DNA of 64,000 bases, taken from positions 25,176,684 through 25,240,683 of the forward strand of contig OW804102.1 in assembly GCA_942159475.1 (NCBI GenBank). The letters run 5' to 3'. The notes beneath the pieces were generated by a model. The model was not told the origin of the DNA. It worked only from the letters and a program-made list of their open reading frames with translations, and made no database searches. A program made the translations under genes and the position numbers. The DNA comes from Sthenelais limicola. Taxonomy: Eukaryota; Annelida; Polychaeta; Phyllodocida; Sigalionidae. Of the stretch, positions 11,890 to 23,904 are shown in pieces (position 1 is the stretch's first letter; the number at the start of each line of letters is the position of its first letter).

Positions 11890-12174
11890 CATTTCATTAC
11901 ATCTGTCCCTCAATCTCCCGCTTCTCCTTCTCTGTGTCCCTGTGTGTCCATTTATATCCCTTTCTGTCCCTCCCTGTCCCTCTCTTCCACTCTCTCTACC
12001 CCTCTCTCCCGCTCTCTATGTCTGCATCTCTGCCTCTCTGTCCCTCCTTCTCCCTCTCTCCCTCTCCCCCTCTTGCTCTCCCTCTCTCGCCCCCTCACCC
12101 GCTCTCTCTCCCTGTCTCTTCCCCTCTCTCTCCTCTCTGTCCCTCACTCCCGTCACTCTCTTCATCTCTCTCCA

Positions 12175-12220
<46 letters not shown>

Positions 12221-12222
12221 GC
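11890..12222. repeat. CT-rich tract ending in a (CT)n run
   Basis: A pyrimidine tract with a pure CT dinucleotide run at about 12178-12217. The Ser/Leu-rich frames are compositional. Confidence 0.9.
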
Positions 12223-12639
12223 CTCCTTTTTATTTTGACCTTTTTATAGATTACCCATCAGTTTGTAAAACACTCTCCTTCCCACAAGCACCCGTTCGGC
12301 AGTGAGAGGCCTTTTTTATTGTTATGATTTTTATCCATTTTCATCAATCAAGATGCGTAAAAAGTGTTAACATGCAAACCCTAACATGACCAAGCCATTC
12401 CAGAGACGAGAGGTTTGTTGTTAATGTGGTGTGCTTCAATTTATTATTGCATGCCCATGCTGTATGAGGTGCAGTGGTGGGGTGCAATAATATATTTATA
12501 TTGGACACGAACCGTACGGGTTTTAATTTGCTTTTCTATTAACATTAAGGTACTTTATGTTGAATCGGAATCAATGTTCTTTTTTTGCCACTCACGAGCT
12601 TGTAATAGATTCTGAAAGGAACTCGATATTTTTTATTTT
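12223..12639. other. Gene-free stretch
   Basis: Unique-looking AT-rich sequence. I see no gene. Confidence 0.35.
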
Positions 12640-12909
12640 TGAAAAAGAAAACTGGTTGCAATATGTTGGGGTCAACATTTACTAGTATAATTTTTTATTA
12701 GCTAAATATAGTCTATAGGCTAACCTTGGAAATGCAAGAATATATTCCATAACTCTCTCTTGGAATTTTAGTACATGTATTCATACGCCCTCAATCACTA
12801 CATACCCCAAGAATCAAAACATTCCATAGAGGAAATCATGTGAATAAAACACTTTGAAAAATTTCAATTTTGCTACTCGTGGCTCATTTTCCTATAACAC
12901 ATCACATAA
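12640..12909 (+). mobile_element. Family F element, left end missing
   Basis: The 3' part matches the full copy at 26531-26941: AATCAAAACATTCCATAGAGG, then a TGTGAATAAA segment, then the right terminus CTCATTTTCCTATAACACAT. Confidence 0.75.
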
Positions 12910-13294
12910 TATAAGTGTATTATATAGAGAATATCAGGTAGTACAGCAAACAAGAAGGCATCCGTATTCTAGCTATCAACCCAGGGCGCTGGCACGCCTG
13001 GACTTTAAACCTTTTTAAAGACCCCCTGTTTTGTAATATTCTCTGACGACCAGACTCCCCCTATTTCAGGTCTAACGACGTCTTTATGATTGTCCCCACT
13101 CTCTCTCCTAATAGCTCCTCTAGACAACCATCCTCTCCATCTACTCCCCTCTTTTGTTATGTCAATTTTAGTTTAATCTTTTGTCTACCAACCTTTTCTT
13201 AAAGTATAGATCGGTGTATGGGGATTAGACCAGGAAAATAGTTTTAGAAACGATTTGTGTTTATGGCCTGAGAGAAGAAGGGCTATACAGTAAA
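12910..13294. other. Gene-free stretch
   Basis: I see no gene or named repeat. Confidence 0.35.
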
Positions 13295-13463
13295 CAGGCT
13301 TAGAACCTCCCAGATCAGATAGGAGTGTCGGTGATTGGACGCCTACTGCGCTAACGGCTTTCCCGGTCCTGGAATAGAATGGGACTCTAATGGTATTTTG
13401 CGGTCTGGAGCGAGAGGCTCTCCCTCAGTTTGGAGGGACTCTGTCAGCTCTGGGCCTAGACTG
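13295..13463 (-). mobile_element. Family B MITE
   Basis: Contains the family B landmarks GTGATTGGACGCCTACTGCG, TTTTGCGGTCTGGAGCGAGA and the terminus CTCTGGGCCTAGACTG. The left terminus is altered (CAGGCTTAGAACC). Confidence 0.8.
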
Positions 13464-13634
13464 CATGGCTTCTGTCCTAATTATCAAACCGGTCTTGGTC
13501 TTGTTTAGATAAATATTTTGTTGGATTATCTATTGTCATAAAAGAATTAATATGACAAGAGGTTTGAACTTTTCGTAATGCAGTAATTAAGTGCCCCAGA
13601 GTTTACCAATGCAACTCCCCACTTCCTTAAAGCA

Positions 13635-13811
13635 CAGTCTAGGCCCAAACCCTCCGATCAAATGAGAATGGTATGTCAGTGATTAGACGCATTCTTATGG
13701 AAATTTAATGCCATATTGCGGTCTTAATGGAGTCATAATGACACTTTGCGGTTTGAGGCGAGAGGCTTTCCCTCCGTTTGAAGGGACTCTCTCAACTTTG
13801 GGCCTAGACTG
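13635..13811 (-). mobile_element. Family B MITE, complete
   Basis: A 177-bp copy with perfect 15-bp inverted ends, CAGTCTAGGCCCAAA and TTTGGGCCTAGACTG. It lies 171 bp after another family B copy in the same orientation. No clear target duplication is visible. Confidence 0.88.
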
Positions 13812-13942
13812 TTTAACGATCCCCATTCTGAGACGGGGACCTGTAGAGCATACCTCTCAAGCTGCCATTATGGCCTGGCCTTTGTTCTGCCTGTGCAGGC
13901 TTTGTGGAGCTGTGTACGGGCTATTTGTTGGGGTACAGACAT

Positions 13943-14163
13943 GCGTCAGATCTTCAAAAATGTACAATCTGCAGATCTACACATTTAGTAAATTCTACTA
14001 AATTAGACTGAAACATGGTTAATACTAGATATATCTGAGTATAGTTGTATTGCCTTGATTCAAACAATCTGTTTGGTTATGTTGGACTGGATTTTGAACG
14101 TTATTTTTGTCTTAAATTTGGATTATTTGAAAGGATTGTTGAAGGTTTTCTGGAGATTTCACC
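13943..14163 (+). mobile_element. Family A MITE
   Basis: Runs from GCGTCAGATCTTCAAAAATG to GGTTTTCTGGAGATTTCACC. A short deletion removes part of the right terminal repeat. Confidence 0.78.
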
Positions 14164-15220
14164 CACATGCGGGTAATGCCGCCATCAACCTCAACATAGA
14201 CGGCCTTCTAGCGCGACACAGAAGCCAGTATTAGCATTATCATGGCTTCACACGACTGTATTAAGCTCTTGAAGCACCTCGACACTTGATACTCCAAATA
14301 TTCTCACACAGTCATGCAGTGAAATGGGATAGCGAACTTAGAAGTGCACCGCTTCAAACTTGCATTCTCATAATCGTATCGTTATATTTCCAGGCTCCTG
14401 GGAATGTCTTGGTATAAAATGTGGCTAACGATGAGAGAAAACTTAGGGCAACAAGCAATTGTAATTGTTATAGCATAAAGCTAGTTGCTGATGCGTGAAG
14501 CAACAAGGGCGTTGGTGCCTTTTTGCCAAGATATCCGTAGAAATAAAGTTGTGAAATTGGCTAAATACAATTGACTCTGAATATGTTTATGACAATTGAA
14601 AGCACCGTTGCAAATGGCATCCTTAATCACATCGTGTTATGTACTGATACTGGTCAGAATCGTATCGTTATAACGTAAATAAGGCAGATGCTCCTTTGGT
14701 GACACTCATTGTCTGCGGCCATATTGTATTTAAATGTAAATATGATTTTAACGTCACGAGTTGCTTTTGAGGGTATCTTATTCTAATCGTTATTGGCGAA
14801 AACGATAACGGCCACTAGCTATCATAATGAAACGAGGAGCATGTGTGCACAGATACAGAAATTATAAATCCTTGTCCATTCCAGCCGCCATTTTCAGAAA
14901 ACTGGACTCACAATGGATGTCCTTTACTTTAATTATACATCTGACAGCATACTTAATAAGTGACACCTGCGAAGCCTTCTTGGTGGTATAGGACAGTGGG
15001 ATACATTCCCATTGTCTTGAGGGAAGAGAGAGAGGAATACATTTCACTCTGTCAATTACTGCCGGGGAGGAACTGTGACTGTGGGATTTCATTGAATCTA
15101 CTGAACAGCAACAAGCCATCACACCCTCCACTATTTCACTCTAGACGGCGGGCATTATGTGCGACTGAGTCGGGCGGGGCTCAACTGATCTAGGGCTCTT
15201 GTGGCTAAACCCAGCCGATT
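14164..15220. other. Gene-free stretch with short inverted motifs
   Basis: Motifs such as CGTATCGTTAT and CTAATCGTTAT recur, and a related segment lies near 29040-29240, so this may be an old repeat. Frames at 14862-15193 on both strands have no recognisable family. Confidence 0.35.
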
Positions 15221-15221
15221 T

Positions 15222-15425
15222 TAAAGCTAACTTCTCAGACCGTTAACATTGGTCAAAACTGGTGGTTTTCCACTTCTTTCCAACTACCCATCTAAAAGTC
15301 ATTTGACCAAAATGTGTTAAGATGTTTTGAGGGTTTTTTTGTTGCAAGGCTTTATAAAAGTCCACATTCATATTTCGGTGGCCCGCTGAAATCCTTTGCT
15401 GTAGAGCTGATCTAGGGCCCTTGTA
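15222..15425 (+). mobile_element. Family D repeat
   Basis: Shares TTTAAAGCTA and TCTCAG at the start, CATTTGACCAAAATGT in the middle and GCAAGGCTTTATAAAAG near the end with the copy at 19270-19470. No terminal inverted repeats were found, so the class is unknown. Confidence 0.6.
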
Positions 15426-16438
15426 GATATACCCAGGAGGCGATGTTAGGAAGAGGGAGTTACTTCCCATTCTGGCAACCATAAATTATATTTATTCATT
15501 CAAAAAGAACTCATTTCAGAAGCTAAGAAAGATCAAATTTATTTATGATTCTTATGAATGACATATATTTAAGATAATGTGACATCATTATTATTGTTGT
15601 CATTGTTGAATGTTCATTAATTAGTTGCTTTTGGATTTAAAGTATGGATCTCTTATTTCGAAAATCCTGGACCTTATCCTGATCACGTGTTCGAACATAG
15701 ATTCAGTATATATTCATCCAACCGATTTTAATCCGATTTTGGAAATCGTGCCCCAATATATCAGTATACAACTGATTCCAATCCGATCAACCTGACAGCC
15801 TTACAATTCTAAAATCGGGCATGGTGGAACAGAGGCTTAATCAGGACAGTGTAAATGGGTAGCCATAGAATCAGAATAAGTGTTGGGAGGAAATGACAAA
15901 AATGTTATTTGTTACAAATGAGTGTCGATGTAGATGAGAAGTTGCTTGTATTTTAATGCGATTGGTGGAATGGTTGGTGAGATTTGATTTAGACTACAGT
16001 GCCAGCCACTGCTATTCACCTCCATTTATTAAGGTTTCCATTGTAATTAATTCAGTTTAATTTACATCTAATAAGACCTTGAAATCAGTTTAGTATCCAT
16101 ACAAATGTCTCAGCATCCATTCTCAGTACGTTACAATTGAGGAAAGTGATTCATGTATCATAATCTTTTAACTTATCGTAATAGTAGATCGTTCTAGTTT
16201 TGTGTAACATAACTGTAACCAAGTAAATCATCCTAAGGCGGAAAACCTGCATATATTCAGATGGTCTCGGCCCTCATATCCATCAATAACTTAGGACAAA
16301 CAAATGATACTTCAATTCAATTCAATCTTGAATGTCGATTCGTATGGAGTTATGGCATTTGTATGTCAGTGTAAAGGCCATAGAATTCATGTTAAGGTTC
16401 AGCATAGAATATCTAAATATCTAACAGCGAGCTCATGT
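15426..16438. other. Gene-free stretch
   Basis: AT-rich sequence without a supported gene. Near 15720-15790 CCGATTTTAATCCGATTTT and ACTGATTCCAATCCGATCA are partial direct repeats. Confidence 0.35.
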
Positions 16439-16673
16439 GGGTCAGATTTTCAGATTCTGTACAATTGGCAGCTGTACATATTTAGAAAATCCTGCAAAAT
16501 CAGACTGCACATTGGCCAATACTAGGTAAATTCGAGAATATTCGGCATTGCAGTGATTCTAGCAATCTGTTTGGTTAGGTTGAACAGTATTTTGAACTTT
16601 ATTTTTGTCTGAAATTTGGGTAATTTGAGAAGATTGGCGAAGTTGAATTGTACATTTTCTGAAAAACTGAGCC
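16439..16673 (+). mobile_element. Family A MITE, complete
   Basis: A 235-bp copy from GGGTCAGATTTTCAGATTCT to TTTCTGAAAAACTGAGCC. It belongs to the sub-type carrying GGCATTGCAGTGATTCTAGC. Confidence 0.88.
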
Positions 16674-16839
16674 ATTTACTTATAAATGGCCCCGAATTAT
16701 AAATGTGGACATTTATTAAGCTTTAACTCACCGTATAATGTCCTCAATTTATTATAAGTTTCATTGTACTCTGTACATTGCTTGTTTGTGACTCAACTGT
16801 CATAAATCTACGGTGGATTTTCTGTATAGAAATACTAAA

Positions 16840-17076
16840 GGAGTCATATTTTCAGAAAATGTACAATTGGCAGTTGAACATATTTAGTAAATTCTGTTAA
16901 ATTAGACTGCAATTTGGTCAATACTCGGCAAATTCGAGTATATTCGGCATTGCATTGATTCTAGCAATCTGTTTGGCTAGGTTAAACTGTATCTTGAAGT
17001 TTATTTTCGTCTGAAAATTTGGGTCATTTGAGAAGATTGGTGAAGGTGAATTGTACATTTTCTGAAAATCTGACCC
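16840..17076 (+). mobile_element. Family A MITE, complete
   Basis: A second copy in the same orientation 167 bp downstream, of the same sub-type, with the right end TTCTGAAAATCTGACCC. Confidence 0.87.
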
Positions 17077-18446
17077 AAATACAAAAAACACAATTCTGCG
17101 CTGTTATGTTTACAGGCCGTAGAACCTTACAATCTGAAGGTGAGGAGAGGGTAATGGAGGGAAAGGGAGAGAGTGAGAAGGAGAAAAGGGAAGTGGAAGG
17201 GAGGGGGCCACCTTTAGTTAGGATTTACAGTGCGGTAAAGAAGGGACATTCACCCTGCCTCCAGAGCCCTGAGAATCCCCATTAAGTCCCTGTAAAACCG
17301 CTTCAAAGGAGCAGGTCCAGTTTGAAGTGAGGTCATCAGATCCCTGGCAGAAACCGGCTTCCTTCATTAATAGACTTTTTCACAGGCTCCGCCCTCTTCC
17401 GGGTTTAGCCACGCCCCTTCAATTGCCAGCGACATCGACGAGAGATTGCGTTGCTTGACCTAGACTTTGACCTTTTGTACAATGCGATGGGAAAGAGATG
17501 TACACAAGGTTGCAGGAGCTCATTTTAGTTGTTTTTGGTATGAAAAAACACCTGCTTTTTTTCTTTACACTATTTCCCCAGAAAAGACATCTTACAAGAA
17601 TATTTTGAAGACAGGAAATGCTCGTTATAAAACAATTCACAATTTCAAAAGGATGGTACTAATTTGGGCTAAAATAAAGATTAGCTACCGAGTTGGTTAA
17701 TACAGGAGTGTGAATACCATATATTTGATATTCTAGGCGAGCGTAACTGATTCATCATTTTGTGAAATTTTCCTTAAAGTGCTCCACGGAAATGAAAGTA
17801 CTTCTGGAGATTCAGGTGGTGGAGCTGCGTATTCCCCTAGTGGTATACTTATGGTACATATCCCGCCCTAGATACGTTATTTCATATCCAATCTGTATGT
17901 ATAATCATATCCTATCGGGCATATTCAATTGCTCTCGCCCATCCGCTCCCTACTCATCTGTCCCCTTGGAAAAAAAGACTTTTCTATAAAAAAAAAAGAA
18001 AAGGAAAAAAAAAGCCTTATGAAGATGCTATGACAAGCATCTGAATTGGGGTAGGCCAGCATCATTAGATTAGATCTTCGGTAGACATTGGGGTATGGAG
18101 ATCGACTATCTGGTAATGTAATATCGATTATCTCAACATCTCAATATATTCGGTTAGAATCCACCATATAACGAGAATACCTCTCTGCCCTTTTTGTACC
18201 CATGGAAGAAAAATCATTCATGAAAAGCTGAGCCCAAACTGACATCCAGAAGTGAACCTGTATCTGCTGTCAACTTACTTCTTTTATGTTGTGACAGCAG
18301 ATCCAGGGTATTGTTAGTGACAGCGGGATGGTGAAGAGGTCAAGTGGTGACAGCTACGTGTCAGCACTTGTAAGATAGATGTCTGTCACACATCTCATCT
18401 CTTTTCCTCATGCTTGTCTATCTGATTTATGTATACTATAAGAGAT
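17077..18446. other. Gene-free stretch with GA-rich and poly-A segments
   Basis: Positions 17140-17210 are GA-rich and 17988-18013 are A-rich. At 18268-18300 TGCTGTCA...TGTGACAGCA is an inverted pair, and GTGACAGC recurs at 18319 and 18348. No gene is recognised. Confidence 0.35.
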
Positions 18447-18545
18447 CAGGGCGGGGGGCAGTAGAGGCGGGGGGCCGGGGGGGGGGGGGTAGAGAGAGAG
18501 GAGGTAGAGATAAAATGAGAAGGAGAGAGAGGGAATGAGAGGGAC
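18447..18545. repeat. G-run and GA-rich low-complexity block
   Basis: Contains G runs (18473-18489) followed by AGAGAGAGGAGG-type sequence. Confidence 0.85.
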
Positions 18546-18546
18546 A

Positions 18547-18903
18547 CAGTTTAGGCTCAAGGCATCTCAGATCAGATAAGAGTGGTATGCAGAGAGTGGA
18601 CGCCTACTGCGCTAATTGCTAATGCGCTCCCTTGTGCTGTAGTATAGCCGTCCTAATGGGATTTTAATAGCATTTTGCGGTTTGGGCGAGAGGCTTTCCC
18701 TCAGTTTGGACCCTCTCAGTTTGAACCCTCTCAAGAGTGTGGTCTGGCCAAGCGATCTAAAAGCACTGGGGCGGCTCAGTCGCATGAGTCGCATGTTGTG
18801 GGTTCGAACCCGGGTGCGGCTACAATTTCACCTCCTCCCCTCAGGTACTAGAGGAAGACTCCTATTGAGGTGATCTAGTGAAAAAAACTCTGGGCCTAGA
18901 CTG
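18547..18903 (-). mobile_element. Family B MITE interrupted by a SINE
   Basis: Family B landmarks flank the insertion: left end CAGTTTAGGCTCAAGG, then CGCCTACTGCGCTAATTGC and TTTTGCGGTTTGGGCGAGAG, and right end TCTGGGCCTAGACTG. About 150 bp of foreign sequence separates the last two landmarks. Confidence 0.85.
18735..18887 (+). mobile_element. tRNA(Leu/Ser)-derived SINE inside a family B MITE
   Basis: The 5' part (about 18737-18825) looks like a type II tRNA: A box TGGCCAAGCGATCTAAAAGC, B box GGTTCGAACCC at 18801-18811, and a 3' end close to GCGGCTACA. A short body follows that contains AGGAAGACTCCTATTGAGG and ends in GTGAAAAAA. It lies between family B segments that are contiguous in other copies, so it inserted after them. 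Confidence 0.78.
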
Positions 18904-19265
18904 GATAGAAATGGTAGTGAGGAAATACTGATAACTTCTTTTTTTTTACAACTCAAAACTCGTTTTTCTGTGACATATCAGAGTGTTTATACGTGCAGCT
19001 TCAGAGACAAGCCTGTTCCTCTTGAATTTCCTATACTCACCATCCAAGGCGACCAGAGTGTTAGAATGCCATGTCTTGAATTATACAGTTGCCAGGTATG
19101 CTAGCACCTCTCCCTTGCTCTTTATGAATAAGTACTATGTTCGTGGTGTACACAAGAGGTCAAATATAAGCACACATTTGGCCACCACTGAGCCCTGTAC
19201 GAGGACATTAGTGCTCCCTATATGTCCCATACTAATGCGCTATACCAGTCTAGCAAACTTTATTT
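18904..19265. other. Gene-free stretch
   Basis: A 108-codon frame at 18983-19309 runs into the family D repeat and has no family resemblance. I treat it as non-coding. Confidence 0.35.
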
Positions 19266-19269
19266 CATT

Positions 19270-19470
19270 TAAAGCTGCATTCCCAGCTACTAAAAAACTA
19301 AAAAACTAAAAAAGATTTTCTACTTCGTATTCAGTTCTTCTCCGAGCCATCCAAAAGCCATTTGACCACAATGTTCGAGGATTTATATCAGTTTTTTGCT
19401 GCATGGCTTCACAAAAGCCAACATTTATATTTTGGTGACCTACCGAAATTCTACCCTGCAGTAGATCTAT
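19270..19470 (+). mobile_element. Family D repeat
   Basis: Begins TTTAAAGCTGCATTCCCAG and shares CCATTTGACCACAATGTTCG and TTTTTTGCTGCATGGCTTCA with 15222-15425. Confidence 0.6.
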
Positions 19471-19477
19471 GTAAAAG

Positions 19478-20287
19478 ATTAATGACCAACATTGAGGAGC
19501 TGCTGGTGCACTGCTATAGGATTAATGACCAACATTGAGGCACTGCTGGTGCACTGCTATAGGATTAATGACCAACATTGAGGAGCTGCTGGTGCACTGC
19601 TATAGGATTAATGACCAACATTGAGGAGCTGCTGGTGCACTGCTATAGGATTAATGACCAACATTGAGGAGCTGCTGGTGCACTGCTATAGGATTAATGA
19701 CCAACATTGAGGAGCTGCTGGTGCACTGCTATAGGATTAATGACCAACATTGAGGCACTGCTGGTGCACTGCTATAGGATTAATGACCAACATTGAGGAG
19801 CTGCTGGTGCACTGCTATAGGATTAATGACCAACATTGAGGCACTGCTTGTGCACTGCTAATGGATTAATGACCAACATTGAGGAGCTGCTGGTGCACTG
19901 CTATAGGATTAATGACCAACATTGAGGAGCTGCTGGTGCACTGCTATAGGATTAATGACCAACATTGGGGCACTGCTGGTGCACTGCTATAGGATTAATG
20001 ACCAACATTGAGAAGCTGCTGGTGCACTGCTATAGGATTAATGACCAACATTGAGAAGCTGCTGGTGCACTGCTATAGGATTAATGACCAACATTGAGAA
20101 GCTGCTGGTGCACTGCTAATGGATTAATGACCAACATTGAGGAGCTGCTGGTGCACTGCTATAGGATTAATGACCAACATTGAGAAGCTGCTGGTGCACT
20201 GCTATAGGATTAATGACCAACATTGAGGAGCTGCTGGTGCACTGCTATAGGATTAATGACCAACATTGAGGAGCTGCTGGTGCACTG
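19478..20287 (+). repeat. 43-bp tandem repeat, 19 copies
   Basis: The unit begins ATTAATGACCAACATTGAGG and is followed by AGCTGCTGGTGCACTGCTAT plus AGG. Units start every 43 bp from 19478 to 20252 without a phase slip. Three variants at one site (GAGGAGCTG, GAGGCACTG, GAGAAGCTG) and CTATAGG/CTAATGG at another are interspersed. There are no spacers, so it is not a CRISPR array. Confidence 0.96.
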
Positions 20288-20360
20288 TTTGGTGTATATA
20301 ATCTCATAGCTTCACCTCGGATTATGCACAAACAGTCCCCCAATACCAGACCCTAATCCA

Positions 20361-20417
20361 TTTAGTCTCTGCCTATGGTTGCTACAACCCGTGGACTGTT
20401 CACGACGAGTGACTAAA
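20361..20417. repeat. Single hairpin related to the 4-kb satellite
   Basis: TTTAGTCTCTGCC at the left and AGTGACTAAA at the right are imperfect inverted ends. The inside (GTTGCTACAACCC and GGACTGTTCACGA) matches the last unit of the satellite near 4698-4755. It may be the ancestral element of that array. Confidence 0.6.
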
Positions 20418-20771
20418 GAGAGAGCACAAGTTCATGGTAGCACATTCACCCCTGTGGCAGGCGGTACTAACCATAAACCGCCTATAGTGTTGTGTATGAT
20501 CAGTGTATAGGAAGTAAGATATCAAACATAACTAGTGCTCTTATTTACCCTGCTCAGCACAGCTGCCATGAGCTGCTCTACGTATTATATCAGGCCCTCT
20601 AGGGCACTGGCAATAACTCTACCACAGGAGCCATAGCCTTTGACACCCGTTCCGCTCGGCCAGAGCAAGCCGATAACTCAGGCAATTCATTGCGGCAGGA
20701 AAGTGCAGTAAAGTACTGCTGGCTTTAAACTATCTATCTTATTATCACATGTCTGGGGTGGAGCACATGAT

Positions 20772-21005
20772 GGGTCAGATTTTCAGAAAATGTACAATTG
20801 GCAGCGGTTCATATTTAGTAAATTCTGCAAAATTAGGCTGCAATTTGGTCATACTAGGTAAATCCGAGTATATTTGGCATTGCATTGATTCTAGCAATCT
20901 GTTTGGTTAGGTTGAACTGTATTTTTAACTTTATTTCCGTCTGAAATTTGGCTTATTTGAGAAGATTGGCGAAGTTGAATTGTACATCTTCTGAAAATCT
21001 GTCCC
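20772..21005 (+). mobile_element. Family A MITE, complete
   Basis: A 234-bp copy from GGGTCAGATTTTCAGAAAAT to TTCTGAAAATCTGTCCC, followed by ATAT. Confidence 0.88.
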
Positions 21006-22019
21006 ATATGCACCCGGGGTAAAGGATCGTGGTGGACTCCCCTATCATGTCTCTTCATTAATTGTTTCTCAATGTGGGGTTTTTCTTTGTCACAATGTTT
21101 CATTTTCATCTAATGTTGTTCTTAGTAGTAATTTCACTAAACTGTAATCACTCCGACATCACACAGAATTATTTAGATTGTTGATAATATAATAACACTT
21201 CATAACTTGTAATATTTTTGTATTATCCAAATCCAAATATGTATTATATTCTAACTAGTTTAGTGCAATATTGTGTTTTTAGATTTCTAGACATGTTTGT
21301 AATGGTTTTCCTCTTTCGTCTTTCTCAATCCTTTACCCCTTTCTCCGGTTGTTCCGGCCTTTCTTGTTATACCCCTGGGTGCAATCTTATTCCCCGATGT
21401 CCCGTCATTTCCCCAATTCTCTTCGCCTTCTATAAATCTCATTTCTGTTAGTTGAATCTGTATTCTCAGTTAACATCGATCATAAACTAAATATTTCCTA
21501 CTTATTGCCTTGCGTTTTTGTACCCATCTCAACGTCATTCAACCAAAATTGTGGGGGAATTTCTTGGAGGGCTTTATGACTTTTCCTCAGTTATTTGTAA
21601 AATAATATTTGCTAAAAACAGGTTATTTTAAAGTTAAAGGTTATAGTCCAATAAGAGACCCTAAAGATGAAAGCAAATATACATAATATTATTGCATTTA
21701 TTGCACTGGAAATTATGAAAGTTGTTTAAGGTGCTTACAGGTTCCAATTCACACAAGATTCAAGAGGATATAAAAACAACATTGTACACAAATTCCAGGG
21801 ACGGTTGTGCCATTAAATCACATATTTCCACAATACTGCAGTATACCATAGTACAGCGTCGCACCCTCAGGACAAAGAAAAAGGAACTAAATTGTTGCAA
21901 ACCTAAGTGAATGAGTCCTTGATATCATCAATTCTCCCTCAAATACACTTCCAGTTGCAGCTGCTAAGACCGTTGTACCACTATCAATATTTACAATAAC
22001 GGTCTGTCCCCCCTCATAT
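21006..22019. other. Gene-free stretch with a family D fragment
   Basis: Positions 21463-21590 resemble family D (CTGTATTCTCAGTTAACATC and GTCATTCAACCAAAATTGTG). I see no gene in the rest. Confidence 0.4.
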
Positions 22020-22610
22020 CCACTTTCTCTCTCTGTTTCTCTCTATGTCGCCTTGCGCTCTCTCTACCTCTGTCTCTCCCTTCCCCTCTGTATCCCTCCC
22101 CTCTCGTTTTCTCTCCCTCTCCCTCTCTTTCTCTGACTCCCTCTCTCTCCCTCTCTCTCTCTTTTCTCTTCCTCCCTCTCTCTCTATCTCTCTCCCCTGT
22201 GTCTCTGTCTCCCTATCCCTCTCTCTGTCGCCTGTCGCTCTCTCTCTCTACCGCTGTCTTTCCCTTCCCCTCTATCTCCCTCCCCTCTGGCTTTCCCTCC
22301 CTCTCCCTCTCTCCCTCTCTTACTCTGACTCCCTCTCTCCCTCGTTTCTCTCCCTCCCTGCCTCTTCCTCTCTCTCCCCGTGTCTCTCTGTCTGTCTCTC
22401 ACTCTTTCTCTCTCTAACGCCCTCTCTCTCTGTTTGTCTCTCTCTCCGACTCTCTCTCCCTCTGACACTCTCTCCCTCTCCCAACCTCTCCTCCCCTCAT
22501 CTCTCTCGCGCGCTCCCTCTCTCTCTCCCTCTGTGTGTGTCTCTCTCCCTGTGTCTACCCCCCCCCCATCTCTCCCCCCTCCCTCCCTCTCCCTCCCCCT
22601 CCCCTGGTTA
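22020..22610. repeat. CT-rich tract with a conserved 3' flank
   Basis: A pyrimidine tract of about 590 bp followed directly by TTACACTAGCAGAACGC (22608-22624). The same 17-mer follows the CT tract at 25192. The long Ser/Leu/Pro frame across it is compositional. Confidence 0.88.
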
Positions 22611-22624
22611 CACTAGCAGAACGC

Positions 22625-23620
22625 ACAATATTTTTACTGAGAGCTTAAATATTCCACAGGGTCGTAGGATAATGATTACAGGCCCTTGCGGGGAAATTAG
22701 ACAATTGGCTTTTAGCAAAGGAAAGGTCAGGGTGTGGCAAGCAATGGCGGAGTGGCGGGGAGGCCTGCTATAGGTCGCTCTCCTAAATCCGGTCCTAATG
22801 TTGGCTATTTTGAAGCAGGGAAGGATCTATTGGAATATTAAGTTTTTAATGTGTACTGGAGCTAGTGTAAAAAGGTAATTGTTTTGGGTTTAGGAGATAT
22901 TAAATTGTTGTTAAAGAAACATTATCGTCGAGGGAACTAAGTGAATGGTAATGCAGAGTTTGGGGCTCTTTGGCGTCTTTTTTCATTTTGTATTGTTTGT
23001 AAGGTTTGTACTAGAGGGAAATAGCATGGAAGTCATTTGGACTTCTTTCTGAGGCTATAATCAACCCAGGCAGAGATTAAAAGTAACGAATTACCTCGAG
23101 TTTCGGTCCTCAGGGAGAGAGAGAAAATTGCTCAACAGCAATACCGACATTCCACATTATACACAGGCTTAGAAATTGAAGTAAGTTACCATATCGAAAA
23201 AACTAAATCATGTAGCCCAAGCATTTATCCTCATTCACAATTTGTTATCATTATATCTATACGAAACTGACATATTATGTCCATATTCTACGACTGACAC
23301 CTATAGACTATAGGCATGAGAGTGGAACAAGGCCATGAGGACCGCTAGTAAAGCAGGGGGAGGGGGGGAGGGAGTGGGGGAGGGGGAAGAGCCTGGTGCT
23401 CAGGAGGCCCAGTTACAATGAAGGACTTATGGAATTCAATTGATGGCGGGTGGTGACGCCTGGGAGGCAAGAACACAACTGCAAATTGAATATTAACGCC
23501 CTTTCTTTGTTTAGAATGATACTGTAGCTAGAGCTGGCTGTGGTTGGGGAGCTGCGCCAGTCGCCCGAGCGAGCATTAGGCTCTCAACCTCCACCTTCTA
23601 CTATAGACATTTTCTAATAT
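22625..23620. other. Gene-free stretch with a G-rich block
   Basis: Positions 23355-23390 are GGGGGA-rich. I see no gene. Confidence 0.4.
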
Positions 23621-23624
23621 GTTT

Positions 23625-23720
23625 TTCTCATTTAAAGCTGTATTGCCAGTTGTTAGCACAAACAAAACGTTACCAAATTTTTTCATATTATTATAACTGA
23701 TAGGATTGATTTCATCAATT
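23625..23720 (+). mobile_element. Family D fragment
   Basis: TTTAAAGCTGTATTGCCAGTT and the following ACAAAACGTTACCAAATT match the start of family D. Confidence 0.5.
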
Positions 23721-23904
23721 TGTATTTCTGCTCAACGAGTTATACAGAAATGAAAATAGGACAAATCTATTATCGAGGGAAAAGGTTTTCCAGATCACCC
23801 TTGAAACTGTATCAAGAAATGAACTGTACTACTCATTACCTGTGCTGAGTTACTGCTGTTATCACACGAGTGTGATAACAGAGACAATTATCATATATAT
23901 TTTT

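Noticed and set aside
18737..18825. Functional tRNA gene
   Set aside because: The acceptor and anticodon stems pair poorly, and the sequence sits inside a MITE with a SINE-like tail.
18983..19309. A 108-codon plus-strand frame
   Set aside because: It runs into a family D repeat and shows no domain, signal or splice site pattern.
19478..20287. CRISPR-like array
   Set aside because: The 43-bp units are contiguous without spacers, and the window is eukaryotic.
22045..22773. A 242-codon Ser/Leu/Pro-rich open frame, and similar frames at 1272-1767, 2234-3795, 11843-12305 and 41998-42513
   Set aside because: They lie in pyrimidine tracts that are open in several frames at once. Composition explains them, and there is no domain or splice support.
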